A program made the position numbers and the translations under genes. Positions 35,389 through 44,003 of a stretch of DNA of 64,000 nt are shown here, one piece after another. Positions within the stretch are counted from its first letter, which is position 1; each line of letters starts with the position of its first letter. Origin of the DNA: Salinarchaeum laminariae (lineage in GTDB: Archaea > Halobacteriota > Halobacteria > Halobacteriales > Salinarchaeaceae); the NCBI RefSeq assembly GCF_023204835.1, contig NZ_CP096270.1:186001-250000 (forward strand), in the 5' to 3' direction. Under the pieces are notes generated by a model, which worked only from the letters and a program-made list of their open reading frames with translations, ran no database searches and was not told where the DNA came from.

Positions 35389-35483
35389 GCAACCGCTAGC
35401 CGGCGGTGTGGCGCAGAGACCGCCACCGAACCGCCACTCGAACGGCCTCTGTAACTAAAGGACTCCACTGCGAAGCCGTCGGC

Positions 35484-35702
35484 ATGGCCCTGACCCTCCC
35501 GGCCACGATACAGGCGATCGCGTTCGACGCGGTTCCAGCACAGCTCACCGGCGATTTCCTCGAGTACGCGATCCTGTTTTTCGTCCTCGCAATCGTCGCT
35601 GCGGTGCTGGGAGCGGGGAACGTCGCTGGCGTCTCGATGGCGATCGCGAAGTGGCTGGTGATCATCTTCGTCGTCCTCGCCATCCTCACGCTGTTGCTGT
35701 AG
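35484..35702 (+). CDS. DUF1328 (UPF0391) small membrane protein
   Basis: A 72-residue protein with two transmembrane helices: [21 protein letters not shown] and [20 protein letters not shown] (each shown in part). This helix pair, with a Gly-Asn-Val turn, is the DUF1328 signature. Bacterial members respond to envelope stress, and no function is established. Start ATG 35484; upstream in-frame ATG at 35406 is less likely because the signature normally starts close to the N-terminus. Confidence 0.85.
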   Translation: MALTLPATIQAIAFDAVPAQLTGDFLEYAILFFVLAIVAAVLGAGNVAGVSMAIAKWLVIIFVVLAILTLLL

Positions 35703-35710
35703 CGCGCGTC

Positions 35711-36679
35711 TCAGCCCAGCAGTTCGTGGAGCTGGTACGTGTTGAGGAGGACGAACAGCGATGCGGCACTGATCGCGAGTCCGACGATCGCCTCGATCGG
35801 GCCCCATCGGCCGTAGCTCTCCTGCAGCCGTCCCTCCGTCGAGTCGGAGATCAGGAACTCGTCGGTTCCGGGATCGCGGCGGATCTCCAGCAGGTCCGCT
35901 TCCGAGGTCTCCATCCGTGCGTCCTCGCGAGAGTCGGCGCTACCGAAGACGTACACGTGACGGCCGAGCGGAAGGACGGTTTCGCTGTACCGTCGCCTGT
36001 TGCTGGTATCGTCGAGCGAGTCGGTCGCGAGATCGGCAGCGAACCCGGTGATATCGTCGAGGAGTCCGTCGGTCTCCGCCTCGTCGGCAGATCGGTCCCT
36101 CGCCCCGGTAGCCGAGGGATCGCCCTTCGCCGACACGAATCGCCGGACGTCCTCGGGCGCTGGCTCGCCGCTGCCGTACGTCTGCGTACGGCGGTTGCCT
36201 TCCTCGTTGAGGTCGAACTCCGGGTCGTCCCGATCGCCACGAACGAGAACCGAGCCGGTGTCGTCGTCGAGCTCGAAGGCCAGCGCGCGTGTGCCACGGG
36301 CGGTCGTCACCCACTCGTAGTGGACGTCGCCGTCGTCGTCGACGCGGCGCTCGCGCTTCTCGGCCTCCCAGTCAACGTAGACGCACTCCTCGTCGGCCAG
36401 CGGTGGGGTGACGCTGTCCTCGTGGGTGCGTGCGATCCCTTCGAGTTCGACGCGCCCGACGGACATCGACCGGACCCGCGAGGTCGGCGTGTCCTGGACG
36501 AGCCGGGAGAGCTGCCAGGTACCGAAGCCGTCGTAGACGAGGTAGAGGCCACCGAAGAACCCGATCAGGAGGAAGACGAACAGTTCGCCGCTGTCGCCGC
36601 TGGAGCCTGACTGGAGCAGCCACGCGGCCGCGGCGCTCGCGTCGATCGCCGGCGCCAGCGATGAGATCGTCGGGACCAT
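35711..36679 (-). CDS. GIDE-domain membrane protein
   Basis: A 322-residue protein from ATG 36679 with an N-terminal helix (LFVFLLIGFFGGLYLVYDGF), a C-terminal helix (AIVGLAISAASLFVLLNTYQ) and a soluble middle of about 230 residues. The middle matches the GIDE domain (also called E3 ubiquitin ligase GIDE type): SVGRVELEGIARTHE, CVYVDWEAEKRERR, ALAFELDDDTGSVLVRG, and near the end HVYVFGSADSRED. No RING finger is present, so ubiquitin ligase activity is not implied. It begins two bases after the LemA stop and clearly forms a two-gene operon with it. Confidence 0.85.
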   Translation of the reverse strand: MVPTISSLAPAIDASAAAAWLLQSGSSGDSGELFVFLLIGFFGGLYLVYDGFGTWQLSRLVQDTPTSRVRSMSVGRVELEGIARTHEDSVTPPLADEECVYVDWEAEKRERRVDDDGDVHYEWVTTARGTRALAFELDDDTGSVLVRGDRDDPEFDLNEEGNRRTQTYGSGEPAPEDVRRFVSAKGDPSATGARDRSADEAETDGLLDDITGFAADLATDSLDDTSNRRRYSETVLPLGRHVYVFGSADSREDARMETSEADLLEIRRDPGTDEFLISDSTEGRLQESYGRWGPIEAIVGLAISAASLFVLLNTYQLHELLG

Positions 36680-36681
36680 CC

Positions 36682-37260
36682 TCAGTTGTCGTCGAATGCC
36701 GACCCGACGTCGACGTCCGCCGTCTCCGCCGCGGTGGCCTCGAAGAGCTCGCGCTCCTCGAACCCGAACTGGCGAGCGACGAGCACGTAGGGAAACTGCG
36801 CGATCCGGGTGTTGTTCTGCGTGACGGCCTCGTTGTAAAACTCCCGGCGGTCCGCGATCTGGGACTCGATCTCGGAGATGCGCTCCTGGAACTGGAGCAT
36901 GTTCGTCTGCGAGCGGAGCTCGGGGTAGGCCTCGGCGCGGGCCTCGAAGTCGAGCATCGCCTGGCGGACCTGCTGGTCTGCTGCGGCCTGCTCGGCGGGC
37001 GATTCGGCCTGCTCGGCAGCCTCGCGCGCCTCGGTGAGTTGGGTCAGGACCTGCTCCTCGTGGTCCATGAACTCCTTGGCGGCGTCGATGAGCTTCCGCA
37101 GTTCGTCCTGGCGCTGTTTCAACAGTACGTCGATGTTCTGTTTCGCCTGGTCGACGCGCTCGCGGAGGCTGACGAGCTGATTGTAGATGCTGACGACGTA
37201 CGCGGCCAACAGCACGACCAGGACGAGCCCGACGAACCCCGCCACGATACCCAGAATCAT
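36682..37260 (-). CDS. lemA: LemA family protein
   Basis: A 192-residue protein with one N-terminal transmembrane helix (ILGIVAGFVGLVLVVLLAAY) and a helical cytoplasmic domain. LemA hallmarks are YNQLVSLRERVDQAKQNIDV, LLKQRQDELRKLIDAAKEF, SQTNMLQFQERISEIESQIA and RREFYNEAVTQNNTRIAQFP. Family function is unknown; bacterial versions affect two-component or membrane processes. It is the first gene of the LemA-GIDE pair. The C-terminus ends with GSAFDDN. Confidence 0.93.
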   Translation of the reverse strand: MILGIVAGFVGLVLVVLLAAYVVSIYNQLVSLRERVDQAKQNIDVLLKQRQDELRKLIDAAKEFMDHEEQVLTQLTEAREAAEQAESPAEQAAADQQVRQAMLDFEARAEAYPELRSQTNMLQFQERISEIESQIADRREFYNEAVTQNNTRIAQFPYVLVARQFGFEERELFEATAAETADVDVGSAFDDN

Positions 37261-37439
37261 GTTCGTTCGGGAACTCAGAGGCGGAACAAAACGGTTTCGG
37301 TGGTATTCCGCTCGCTGCGAGTGTGATCTCAGACCCTGCGTCGTCGAAGCGGTCCGTCGATGGCACGCAGCCGCTAACCACCGCAGCTACAACGTGGGTC
37401 TGTCGTCAGGTGTCAGTGCGGGGGTGGAACAGCCAGTAC

Positions 37440-38135
37440 TCAGTCGTCTGCGCTGACCAGCCGGACGTCGTCGAACAGCCGGCGGACCTCGGTTTCCCAG
37501 ATGACGTTCATGCCGACGGCGAGAGTGCCGACGCCCTCGATCTCAGAGACGTCGTACGTGTAGGTCTTCCACCCATCGTGGTCCTCGACGTGTTTCTCTC
37601 GGTCGAAGGCGTCCTCCGTCAGCCCGCCCTCCGGTTTCTCGCCCGCGAAAAAGGCGAGCATCGCGATCTCGTTGAACGACGTCTGCTCGCTGTAGGCGGC
37701 GACCTCGACGGCGGAGACGCCGGAGAAGTCGACCTGCTGTTCGACCCAGATCGTCCCGTCGTCGGCGACCCCCGAGATGTAGAACTGCACGGCGGCGTCG
37801 CCGTCGGCTGCCGGTCCGTTCCGGATCGAAACGCCATGGTCGACGGTGCCGGACTCCTTGCCGGGGACGGTCGGAAGGTCCGTGCCGACGGTCCAGCCCT
37901 CGAGGCCGGACTCGAAAGAGCCGTTGACGAATTCGGCAGTTGGCTCGTCGCCGTTCCCGTCACCATCGTTGCCGTCGCTCGAGTCCCCGTCACTCGAACT
38001 GCCGTCGCTAGAGTTCGGGTCAGTCGAGTTGCCCGCTGGCTCCTCGTCATCGTCGTCCGACCCGAGAGCCGAACAGCCCGCGACTCCCGCTGCCAGTACA
38101 CTGCCGATGCCAGCTACGTAGGTTCGTCGCTGCAT
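37440..38135 (-). CDS. Secreted lipoprotein with carbohydrate-binding-like domain
   Basis: The start chosen is ATG 38135 (MQRRTYVAGIGSVLAAG); a GTG nine bases earlier is possible. The signal with lipobox VAGC (Cys21 from this start) is followed by an Asp/Ser/Gly-rich linker (about 40 residues). The folded part is a beta-sandwich: FVNGSFESGLEGWTVGTD, NGPAADGDAAVQFYISGV, VEQQVDFSGVSAVEVAAYSE and VGMNVIWETEVRRLFDDVRL. The N-G-x-F-E-x-G-x-x-x-W opening is typical of carbohydrate-binding-module-like folds. Function is unknown. 231 residues. Confidence 0.75.
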   Translation of the reverse strand: MQRRTYVAGIGSVLAAGVAGCSALGSDDDDEEPAGNSTDPNSSDGSSSDGDSSDGNDGDGNGDEPTAEFVNGSFESGLEGWTVGTDLPTVPGKESGTVDHGVSIRNGPAADGDAAVQFYISGVADDGTIWVEQQVDFSGVSAVEVAAYSEQTSFNEIAMLAFFAGEKPEGGLTEDAFDREKHVEDHDGWKTYTYDVSEIEGVGTLAVGMNVIWETEVRRLFDDVRLVSADD

Positions 38136-38244
38136 ACACGACACCAGAGGGAGTGTGGGATAGAAACGGCAGCGCTAGGACAAATAGCGCTAATAGTCTG
38201 GGCCCGGAGCGGCGGCGAAGGGTGTTGCCCGAGCGCAGCGCAAC

Positions 38245-39252
38245 TCAGGCGTCGCTCTCGTAGACCGCGCCGTCCTCGTCGTAGCGTGCCTCGTCGATGC
38301 GTGCGAACTGCGTCTCGGAGAGTTCGACCTCGACGGCGCCGACGTTCTCGTCGAGCTGGTCAGTCGTTCGGGCGCCAACGATCGGGACGCAGGTGAACTC
38401 GTCCTGGGCCATCAGCCAGGCGAGCGCGACCTGTGCCGGCGTCGCGTCCTCCTCGTCGGCGACCGCGCGGATCGCGTCGAGGACGTGCCAGCCGCGCTCG
38501 GAAACGTACCAGTCCTCGAAGACGTCGGTGAGTGCGCCGCGGGAGCCGTCGGGCGCTTCCACGTCGTAGGTGCCGTCGCCGACGCGCTCGTACTTCCCGG
38601 TGAGGAACCCACCACCCAGCGGCGAGTAGGGGCAGACCGCGAGATCCTGGTCGGCGCAGACGTCGAGATAGTCCGCGACGTCTTCCTTGTACGCGGCGTG
38701 GAACATCGGCTGCGTGACGGTGAACGCCTCGTAGTTGTTGACGTCGGCTTTCCAGAGCCCCTTCGTGAGCTTCCAGGCGTCGGCCGTCGAGAGGCCGACG
38801 TGGTGGACCTTCCCCTCCGAGACGAGGTCGTCGATCGTCCGGAGCGTCCGTTCGATCGGCGTGTCGTCGTCGAACCGGTGGAGGTAGAGAACGTCGAGGT
38901 AGTCCGTGCCGAGGCGATCGAGGCTCCCCTCGACCTCGGCGCGGACGTTCTTCCGGGAGAGGTTCTCCTGGAACCGCGAGACCTGTGACCAGTAACATTT
39001 CGAGGCGATCACGAACTCCTCGCGATCCTTGTCCTCGAGCCACTCGCCGATCCAGCGTTCGGAATCGCCGCCACCGTAGCCGTTTGCTGTGTCGATGAAG
39101 TTCCCGCCGTGGTCGGCGAAGGCGTCCAGTAGTTCGTGGGCCTGTTCGCGATCCGTCTCGACCACGCCGCCGGACTCCTCACCGAATCGCCAGGTGCCCA
39201 GACAGAGCGGCGAGACCTGCAGTCCAGTCTCTCCGAGTCGTACGTATTCCAT
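38245..39252 (-). CDS. Aldo/keto reductase
   Basis: A 335-residue NADPH-dependent oxidoreductase, starting at ATG 39252 (MEYVRLGETGLQVSPLCLG). The tetrad is Asp and Tyr in FIDTANGYGGGDSE, Lys in FVIASKCYW, and His in LYLHRFDDDTP. The C-terminal coenzyme site is in CVPIVGARTTDQLDENV. It belongs to the AKR11/YajO-like group; the substrate is unknown. A different reductase of the same superfamily lies at 41472-42383. Confidence 0.93.
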   Translation of the reverse strand: MEYVRLGETGLQVSPLCLGTWRFGEESGGVVETDREQAHELLDAFADHGGNFIDTANGYGGGDSERWIGEWLEDKDREEFVIASKCYWSQVSRFQENLSRKNVRAEVEGSLDRLGTDYLDVLYLHRFDDDTPIERTLRTIDDLVSEGKVHHVGLSTADAWKLTKGLWKADVNNYEAFTVTQPMFHAAYKEDVADYLDVCADQDLAVCPYSPLGGGFLTGKYERVGDGTYDVEAPDGSRGALTDVFEDWYVSERGWHVLDAIRAVADEEDATPAQVALAWLMAQDEFTCVPIVGARTTDQLDENVGAVEVELSETQFARIDEARYDEDGAVYESDA

Positions 39253-39376
39253 TACACGACGACAGATTCGGTCCAGGGACTTGGAGGTTTTCGCCTCGGC
39301 GATCCGCGGGGGTGAGTTCGCGCTGGAACCCGAACGTGAAGCGAGCACGGAGAACGCCTATCGACAGGATGCCCCG

Positions 39377-39709
39377 CTACCACCCACCGAGACTCGTAAC
39401 CGTTGGGAGGTTCTGTGGATCCGGAACGTACTGGATTACTCGCCGAACTTGCGTCACGATTTCTGAAACTGCCATTGTATCGTCCGCATAGTAGAGGATT
39501 GAGACGGGTTCCGGGCTATGGGCACGCAAGAAATCGTCGTCGTGGGTGAGCAGGACTGCGTCCACATCGACTGCGTAGTCCAGTATACGTCGATCCGTGA
39601 CACCAGGTTCCAGCGCATCGGTGACGTGAATCGCGTCGTGCCCGTCCGCTCGGAGCAGTTCCGCGACGCCTGGGGAGGTGTTCTCGTCAACCAGAATTCG
39701 ATACGTCAT
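39377..39709 (-). CDS. DUF5615 PIN-like protein (probable toxin)
   Basis: A 110-residue protein starting at ATG 39709 (MTYRILVDENTSPGVAELL). The PIN-like acid positions are ILVDEN and VDAVLLTHDDDFL, with a third acid later, matching the Mut7-C/DUF5615 family of predicted RNases. It overlaps the DUF433 gene by 23 bp. The pair DUF433-DUF5615 is a recurring arrangement predicted to be a toxin-antitoxin system, and I infer the toxin role from that. Confidence 0.88.
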   Translation of the reverse strand: MTYRILVDENTSPGVAELLRADGHDAIHVTDALEPGVTDRRILDYAVDVDAVLLTHDDDFLRAHSPEPVSILYYADDTMAVSEIVTQVRRVIQYVPDPQNLPTVTSLGGW

Positions 39710-40010
39710 CCAACTCCTCGTCGCGTTCCTGCCGTAGCTCGGCGACCGTCTTTGCTCCTGCCTGCCGTGCAGATTCCTCACTCTTGGCGCGACGTTCCTC
39801 CGCTGCGGCCATCTCGTCGGGGTGCGTGTGGTAGTACTGGAGCGCAGCGTATACGTCGGCAACCGAGAGATCGAACTCCGCAGCCACCTCGCTAGCGGGC
39901 TGTCCTGTCCCCTCGACGAGCCCCTGAAGTCGCCGTACCGTCACACGACGCCCTTCCAGATGTGGCTCGTCGTGGAACTCGGTTACGATACGCCGCGCAG
40001 CCTGCGCCAT
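39687..40010 (-). CDS. DUF433 protein (probable antitoxin)
   Basis: A 107-residue protein with the DUF433 helix-turn-helix: GRRVTVRRLQGLVEGTGQ, PASEVAAEFDLSVADVYAAL, and QYYHTHPDEMAAAEE. The C-terminal half is helical and charged, as in antitoxins that wrap the toxin. It precedes the DUF5615 gene and overlaps it by 23 bp. TATTTTAA at 40034-40041 (minus strand), 24-31 bp before its ATG, is a good TATA element. The role is inferred from family context. Confidence 0.88.
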   Translation of the reverse strand: MAQAARRIVTEFHDEPHLEGRRVTVRRLQGLVEGTGQPASEVAAEFDLSVADVYAALQYYHTHPDEMAAAEERRAKSEESARQAGAKTVAELRQERDEELDDVSNSG

Positions 40011-40095
40011 GGACCGACGTAGGTGCGCTATCGGTTAAAATACTGTTCCCGTCACAACACTACCCTCGACAGTTTCTCACGGCGGGATTCCCATC

Positions 40096-40524
40096 TCAAG
40101 ACAGTCGCTCCTCCAGCACCTCGCGCAGGATCGTCCGGTGACAGCGCTTCTTCTCTGTGTTCTCGAAGCAGACGAGGACCAGATCCTCCCCCTCGCGAAG
40201 CCGCTCCACCAGTCCGTCCACCGCCGCGGACCCCGCCTCCGTCGCCAGATACTCCCGATACCGCGTCCCGAAATCCACCTCGTCCCAGGCCACGTTCTGG
40301 GCGTCGTCGTCACAGATCCCCTGCATCTTCAGATCCTCCTCGCGCTGTGTGGCTTCCTCCAGCAGGTCCTCGGGTGGGCCGAGCGCGGGTACGTTCTCGT
40401 CGACGGCACCGTGGAACCAGGAGGTCGGCCGGCGAACGACGCCGATCCGTCGTGCATCGTCGGGGAGGTCCACGAGATCGTGCTGGATCGCGGCGACGTA
40501 CGTGTCGTGAACCTGGCCGGGCAT
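40096..40524 (-). CDS. DUF488 family protein
   Basis: A 142-residue protein of the DUF488 family, starting at ATG 40524 (MPGQVHDTYVAAIQHDLVD). Features: RIGVVRRPTSWFHGAVDENVPALGPPED in the first half and VLVCFENTEKKRCHRTILREVL near the end, the latter carrying the conserved C-x-R motif of the family. The function of DUF488 is not known; proposals include DNA or RNA repair-type binding. It lies 85 bp upstream (in reading direction downstream) of nothing on its strand except the TA pair, and faces the MBL gene divergently. Confidence 0.85.
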   Translation of the reverse strand: MPGQVHDTYVAAIQHDLVDLPDDARRIGVVRRPTSWFHGAVDENVPALGPPEDLLEEATQREEDLKMQGICDDDAQNVAWDEVDFGTRYREYLATEAGSAAVDGLVERLREGEDLVLVCFENTEKKRCHRTILREVLEERLS

Positions 40525-40620
40525 GGCCGGTGGTAGGGATCGGCGGCCAAAAATACCTCCCCGGTGACCGCGTTGCCGAAAGGGCTGGATTTTCCCGGCG
40601 TGGCGCTCTCTGTTCGGGCA

Positions 40621-41409
40621 GTGACAGTACGCTACGACGGACTCCGGCTCGACTGGCTCGGCTACGCCACAGCGCGGATCGAATCCCGCGACGGGACGGT
40701 GGTGTACACCGATCCTGGTCGCTACGGTGTGCTCGACGGCAGCTGGTCCGAGCAGTACCCGGAACGGGCCAGCGCCGACGATCACCCGAGCGGGCCAGCG
40801 ATCGCTCCCCAGGACGGCGACGTAATCGTCGTCACGCACGACCACCACTACTCCGACGACGCCATCGACCGCGTCGCGAGCAACGACGCGACGGTGGTCG
40901 TCTACGAGGCGGTCTCGGCAGCGGGTGTCGCGGCCAACAGCGATCGGGACGTCGTCGAACCGGAGGAACTGCCCTACGACGTCGAGCGCGTCGGGTACGG
41001 CGATACGCTGGAGATTGCAGGCGTCACAGTCGAGGCCGTTCCTGCGTACAATCTCCCTGACGGCCCGGAGGCTGACGAGTCCGTCGACGTGCTCCATCCC
41101 TACGAATTCGGCTGTGGCTACGTCGTCACGCTCGACGGGACGCGGTGTTTCTGGACCGGCGATTCGGACGTCGTCCCCGAGCAGCGGTCCCTCGACGTGG
41201 ACGTGTTCCTCCCCTCGATCGCACGCTCGTTCACGATGGATCGCCACGAGGCGGCCGAGCTCGCGGGCGAGCTAACCCCGGGGCTCGTCCTGCCGATCCA
41301 CTACAACACGTTCGACGCGCTCCGATCGGAGTCGGCAGCGTTCGCAGGCGACGTCGCGAAGCGCTCGGTGCCGGTCGCGCTGGACGAGGGCTGGCCGGCA
41401 GATCTGTGA
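40621..41409 (+). CDS. Metallo-beta-lactamase-fold hydrolase
   Basis: A 262-residue protein from GTG 40621 (M-T-V-R-Y-D-G-L-R-L-D-W-L-G-Y-A). A frame starting 19 codons earlier at 40564 is less typical. The metal motif is VTHDHHYSDDAID, with further ligands in WTGDSDVV and PIHYNTFD. The D-W-L-G-x-A opening suits the UlaG/RomA-like branch (metal-dependent hydrolases of phosphoester or N-acylphosphatidyl type). The substrate is unknown. Confidence 0.88.
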   Translation: MTVRYDGLRLDWLGYATARIESRDGTVVYTDPGRYGVLDGSWSEQYPERASADDHPSGPAIAPQDGDVIVVTHDHHYSDDAIDRVASNDATVVVYEAVSAAGVAANSDRDVVEPEELPYDVERVGYGDTLEIAGVTVEAVPAYNLPDGPEADESVDVLHPYEFGCGYVVTLDGTRCFWTGDSDVVPEQRSLDVDVFLPSIARSFTMDRHEAAELAGELTPGLVLPIHYNTFDALRSESAAFAGDVAKRSVPVALDEGWPADL

Positions 41410-41471
41410 ACGTGCCGGCCGACGAATCCGTGACTCGAGAATAGACCGCAGGGGCTCGGCTGCCAGATCCG

Positions 41472-42383
41472 TTACTCGATGTAGGTCGTCGGAACTGGCG
41501 ACTCGCCGCTCGCACCCTGCTCGCGCAGTTCGTCCTGGGCGTCGGCGTCGAGCGCTTCGTAGTTCTGGGCGGCCTCCAGAATCGCCGGAACGAGCTTCGG
41601 ATCGCCGGCGTTCGGGATCGTCGTCATGCCGTTCGAGAGCGAGAAACGGAGACACTCCTCGAGATCCGCGGGGTCGTCGAATGGCTCGTACCAGGTGTCG
41701 TAGGGGCGCTCGTCCTCGGGCAGATCGTCGGGCCAGGGGCCCTTCGCGAACCCCTTGATGCAGAGGGTGCCGAGTCCCTCCTCGTGGGCCTTCTCGAGGA
41801 CTGCGTCGTAGTCGTACTCCGGGCCCTCCTTCCCGGCAAGCGTGTAGTTGTAGGGGAACATCACGGTCTCGAGTTCGGGCATTCGGTCGATCGCGGAGCG
41901 GATCAGGGCGGGGTCGCCGTGGCTCGTAAGGCCGATGTGATCGATGAGGCCCGCCTCCTTCGCCTCCACGAACGCCTGGAGCGCGCCGGGATCGTGGTCA
42001 CCCTGGGCCATCTCCGGGCTGTACTCGCCGGTGATGGCGCGAAGTTCGTCGTAGCTCGTGACGGCGTGAAACTGGTAGAGGTCTATCTTGTCGACGCCCA
42101 GGCGATCGAGCGAACGGTGGAGCTCGCCCCACGCGCCGTAGTAGGTGCGCTCCTGAGTCTTGCAGCCGAGGAAGATATCCTCGCGGTGGTCATCGAGTGT
42201 CGGAGCTAGTTTCAGTTCGGCGTCGCCGTAGGTCGGCGCGACGTCGACGTGGTTGACGCCAGCGTCGAGCACGTCCTGCATCATCTCGTCGGCCTCGTCC
42301 TGTTCGAGGAAGTTCAGCGCGATCGCGCCGAAGGTCAGGACGCTCGATTCCTGGCCGGTTTCGCCGAGCGGTCTGGTTTCCAT
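41472..42383 (-). CDS. Aldo/keto reductase
   Basis: A 303-residue enzyme from ATG 42383 (METRPLGETGQESSVLTFG). Asp and Tyr are in HVDVAPTYGDAELKL, Lys in IFLGCKTQERTY, His in LYQFHAVTSY. TIPNAGDPKLVPAILEAA is the coenzyme-binding end. It differs from the AKR at 38245 and is closer to the YdjG-like group. The stretch between its start and the next gene is pyrimidine-rich on the minus strand (see terminator). Confidence 0.92.
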   Translation of the reverse strand: METRPLGETGQESSVLTFGAIALNFLEQDEADEMMQDVLDAGVNHVDVAPTYGDAELKLAPTLDDHREDIFLGCKTQERTYYGAWGELHRSLDRLGVDKIDLYQFHAVTSYDELRAITGEYSPEMAQGDHDPGALQAFVEAKEAGLIDHIGLTSHGDPALIRSAIDRMPELETVMFPYNYTLAGKEGPEYDYDAVLEKAHEEGLGTLCIKGFAKGPWPDDLPEDERPYDTWYEPFDDPADLEECLRFSLSNGMTTIPNAGDPKLVPAILEAAQNYEALDADAQDELREQGASGESPVPTTYIE

Positions 42384-42540
42384 AGCTAGGGCTACGTAGC
42401 GGATCGTGAAACAGTTTGGCCAGTCGGCGAGGCAGGAGACGGGAATAGACGCCGAGAGAGCAGCGGCCGAGGAAGCAGTGGTAGATGAAGGAGATGCTGC
42501 GGAAGAAGAGTTAGAGACGAACAGTAGATCGAGAAGAGGA

Positions 42541-42582
42541 GAAACGTGAGGAAAGGGAAAACGAGGGAGAGACGCCGCGCGT
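42541..42582 (-). terminator. Pyrimidine-rich terminator after aIF2-beta
   Basis: Directly after the aIF2-beta stop the minus strand reads a run of C/T with CGTTTTCCC, CCTTTCCTCACGTTTCTCC. Oligo-T tracts without a stem are the normal archaeal termination signal. Confidence 0.5.
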
Positions 42583-43191
42583 TCAGGCCTTCCGCGCGAA
42601 GGCGAGGTCGCCGGACGTCGACTTGATGTACGCCTGGACGGTTTCGCCCTCGCGGGCGCCCGCGACGAAGATAGTGTACTTGCCCCGGTTGGCGACGCCG
42701 TCGCCCTTGCGACCGGTGCCGGTGATCTCGACCTCGTAGGTGCCTCCCTCTTCGACGGTCTCCTGTTGCTGGCCAGAGCTGGCCGTCGAGCGCTTGGAGA
42801 TCGGCCGGAAGGCGCCACAGGCGGTACAGCGCAGCATCTGCGTGCGGTTCTCCTTGACGAGGCGGGTGTCGGGGAGGCCACACTCAGAGCAGGTGACGAA
42901 CTCCGCGACGTACTCGTCGAGGGAGTTCTCGAAGTCCGCTCGAGTGAAGGAACCACTGTAGCGCGCCTGGCCACCTTCGAAGGTTCCGGAGGTCCCAAGG
43001 TCGCCCTGAATGTGGCGGTGGAGGTGATCGGGATCGCGGTCGAGAGCGTCGGCGACCTGTTCGATGTTGGTGAAACGAACGAACGCGCCGTCCGTTTCGA
43101 GCGCAGGGTCGGGGACGTCGAGGCGTGCTTCCTCCGTACCGAGCTCCGGGAGGTCGTCGTATGCCCGGTCGAGGCTAGCTTCGTATTCCAT
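42583..43191 (-). CDS. eif2b: Translation initiation factor aIF2 subunit beta
   Basis: This factor helps form the aIF2-GTP-Met-tRNAi ternary complex. The 202-residue protein starts at ATG 43191 (MEYEASLDRAYDDLPEL). The alpha-beta domain includes FVRFTNIEQVADALDRDPDH and LHRHIQGDLGTSG. The zinc ribbon uses CSECGLPDT and CTACGAFRPI. A C-terminal OB/TRAM-like tail (TYEVEITGTGRKGDGVANRGK) is an added domain seen in archaeal relatives. Minus-strand TTTACG (about 43213-43220) is a TATA element 20-29 bp upstream. Confidence 0.96.
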   Translation of the reverse strand: MEYEASLDRAYDDLPELGTEEARLDVPDPALETDGAFVRFTNIEQVADALDRDPDHLHRHIQGDLGTSGTFEGGQARYSGSFTRADFENSLDEYVAEFVTCSECGLPDTRLVKENRTQMLRCTACGAFRPISKRSTASSGQQQETVEEGGTYEVEITGTGRKGDGVANRGKYTIFVAGAREGETVQAYIKSTSGDLAFARKA

Positions 43192-43287
43192 ACGATTCGA
43201 AGGTCCGTCGGGCGTAAAGCGGTTCCGACACGATGCGCCAGGCTCCCCGAGCCGTAGCTTTTCCCGCCAGCGGACCGAACCCGGCAC

Positions 43288-43893
43288 ATGGAGGTTCACA
43301 CCGTCACCGCCGACGCGGAGACGTTCACCTGCAACGCCTACCTCGTCACCGGCGAGCGAACAGTTCTCGTCGACGCCGGGGCGATGGACGGGGTCGAGAA
43401 CGTGATCGCCGAGTACACCGACGACCTCGACGCCGTCGTGCTCACCCACCAGCACGGGGACCACGTCGAACAGCTCGACGCCGTGCTCGACGCCTTCGAC
43501 GCTGATCTCTACGCCTGCGCCGAGCATCCCCGCCGGACGAAGGCGCTCGACGACGGCGACGAGGTGCAGATCGGCGACGAGCGCTTCGAAGCGGTGCTGA
43601 CCCCGGGGCACGCCGACGACCACCTCTCCGTCGTCAGCGAGACGACGCTGTTCTCCGGCGACGTCGTCGTCCACGACGACGGCGCGTTCGACTACGGTAG
43701 CTTCGGCCGGACCGACATGGCCGGGCAGTCACGCGAGACGCTGATCGACTCGATCGAACGGCTGCTGGATCGCATGCCTGCGTCGGTCGAACACATGTAC
43801 GCCGGCCACGGCGCCGAGTTCCACGGCGACGTCCGCGACGTCGTGGAGACGGCACTCGGACGAGCGGAGCGACGGGAGCCGAAGTACGACTGA
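43288..43893 (+). CDS. Metallo-beta-lactamase-fold hydrolase (glyoxalase II-like)
   Basis: A 201-residue enzyme with HxHxDH in VVLTHQHGDHVEQL and further ligands: TPGHADDHLS, FSGDVVV and YAGHGAEFH. It starts at ATG 43288 (MEVHTVTADAETFTCNAY). The complete ligand set and size fit the hydroxyacylglutathione hydrolase-type branch, so it probably cleaves a thioester or similar; haloarchaea lack glutathione but have gamma-glutamylcysteine. Its stop lies inside a 16-bp direct duplication. Confidence 0.92.
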   Translation: MEVHTVTADAETFTCNAYLVTGERTVLVDAGAMDGVENVIAEYTDDLDAVVLTHQHGDHVEQLDAVLDAFDADLYACAEHPRRTKALDDGDEVQIGDERFEAVLTPGHADDHLSVVSETTLFSGDVVVHDDGAFDYGSFGRTDMAGQSRETLIDSIERLLDRMPASVEHMYAGHGAEFHGDVRDVVETALGRAERREPKYD

Positions 43894-43925
43894 GAGAGAG
43901 AGAGAGAGGAGTACGACTGAGAGAG
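43883..43925 (+). repeat. Stop-codon microduplication with GA tract
   Basis: The 16 bp AGTACGACTGAGAGAG at 43883-43898, which include the MBL stop codon, recur at 43910-43925. A (GA)n run fills the gap. This is a recent slippage-type duplication. Confidence 0.8.
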
Positions 43926-44003
43926 GAGTGAGATTCGGAGTGAGAAAGCAGAGCGCGGCGATTCGACTCTGCGAGGGTAGCGACGGATAGAGAGGAGCGT
44001 GGA

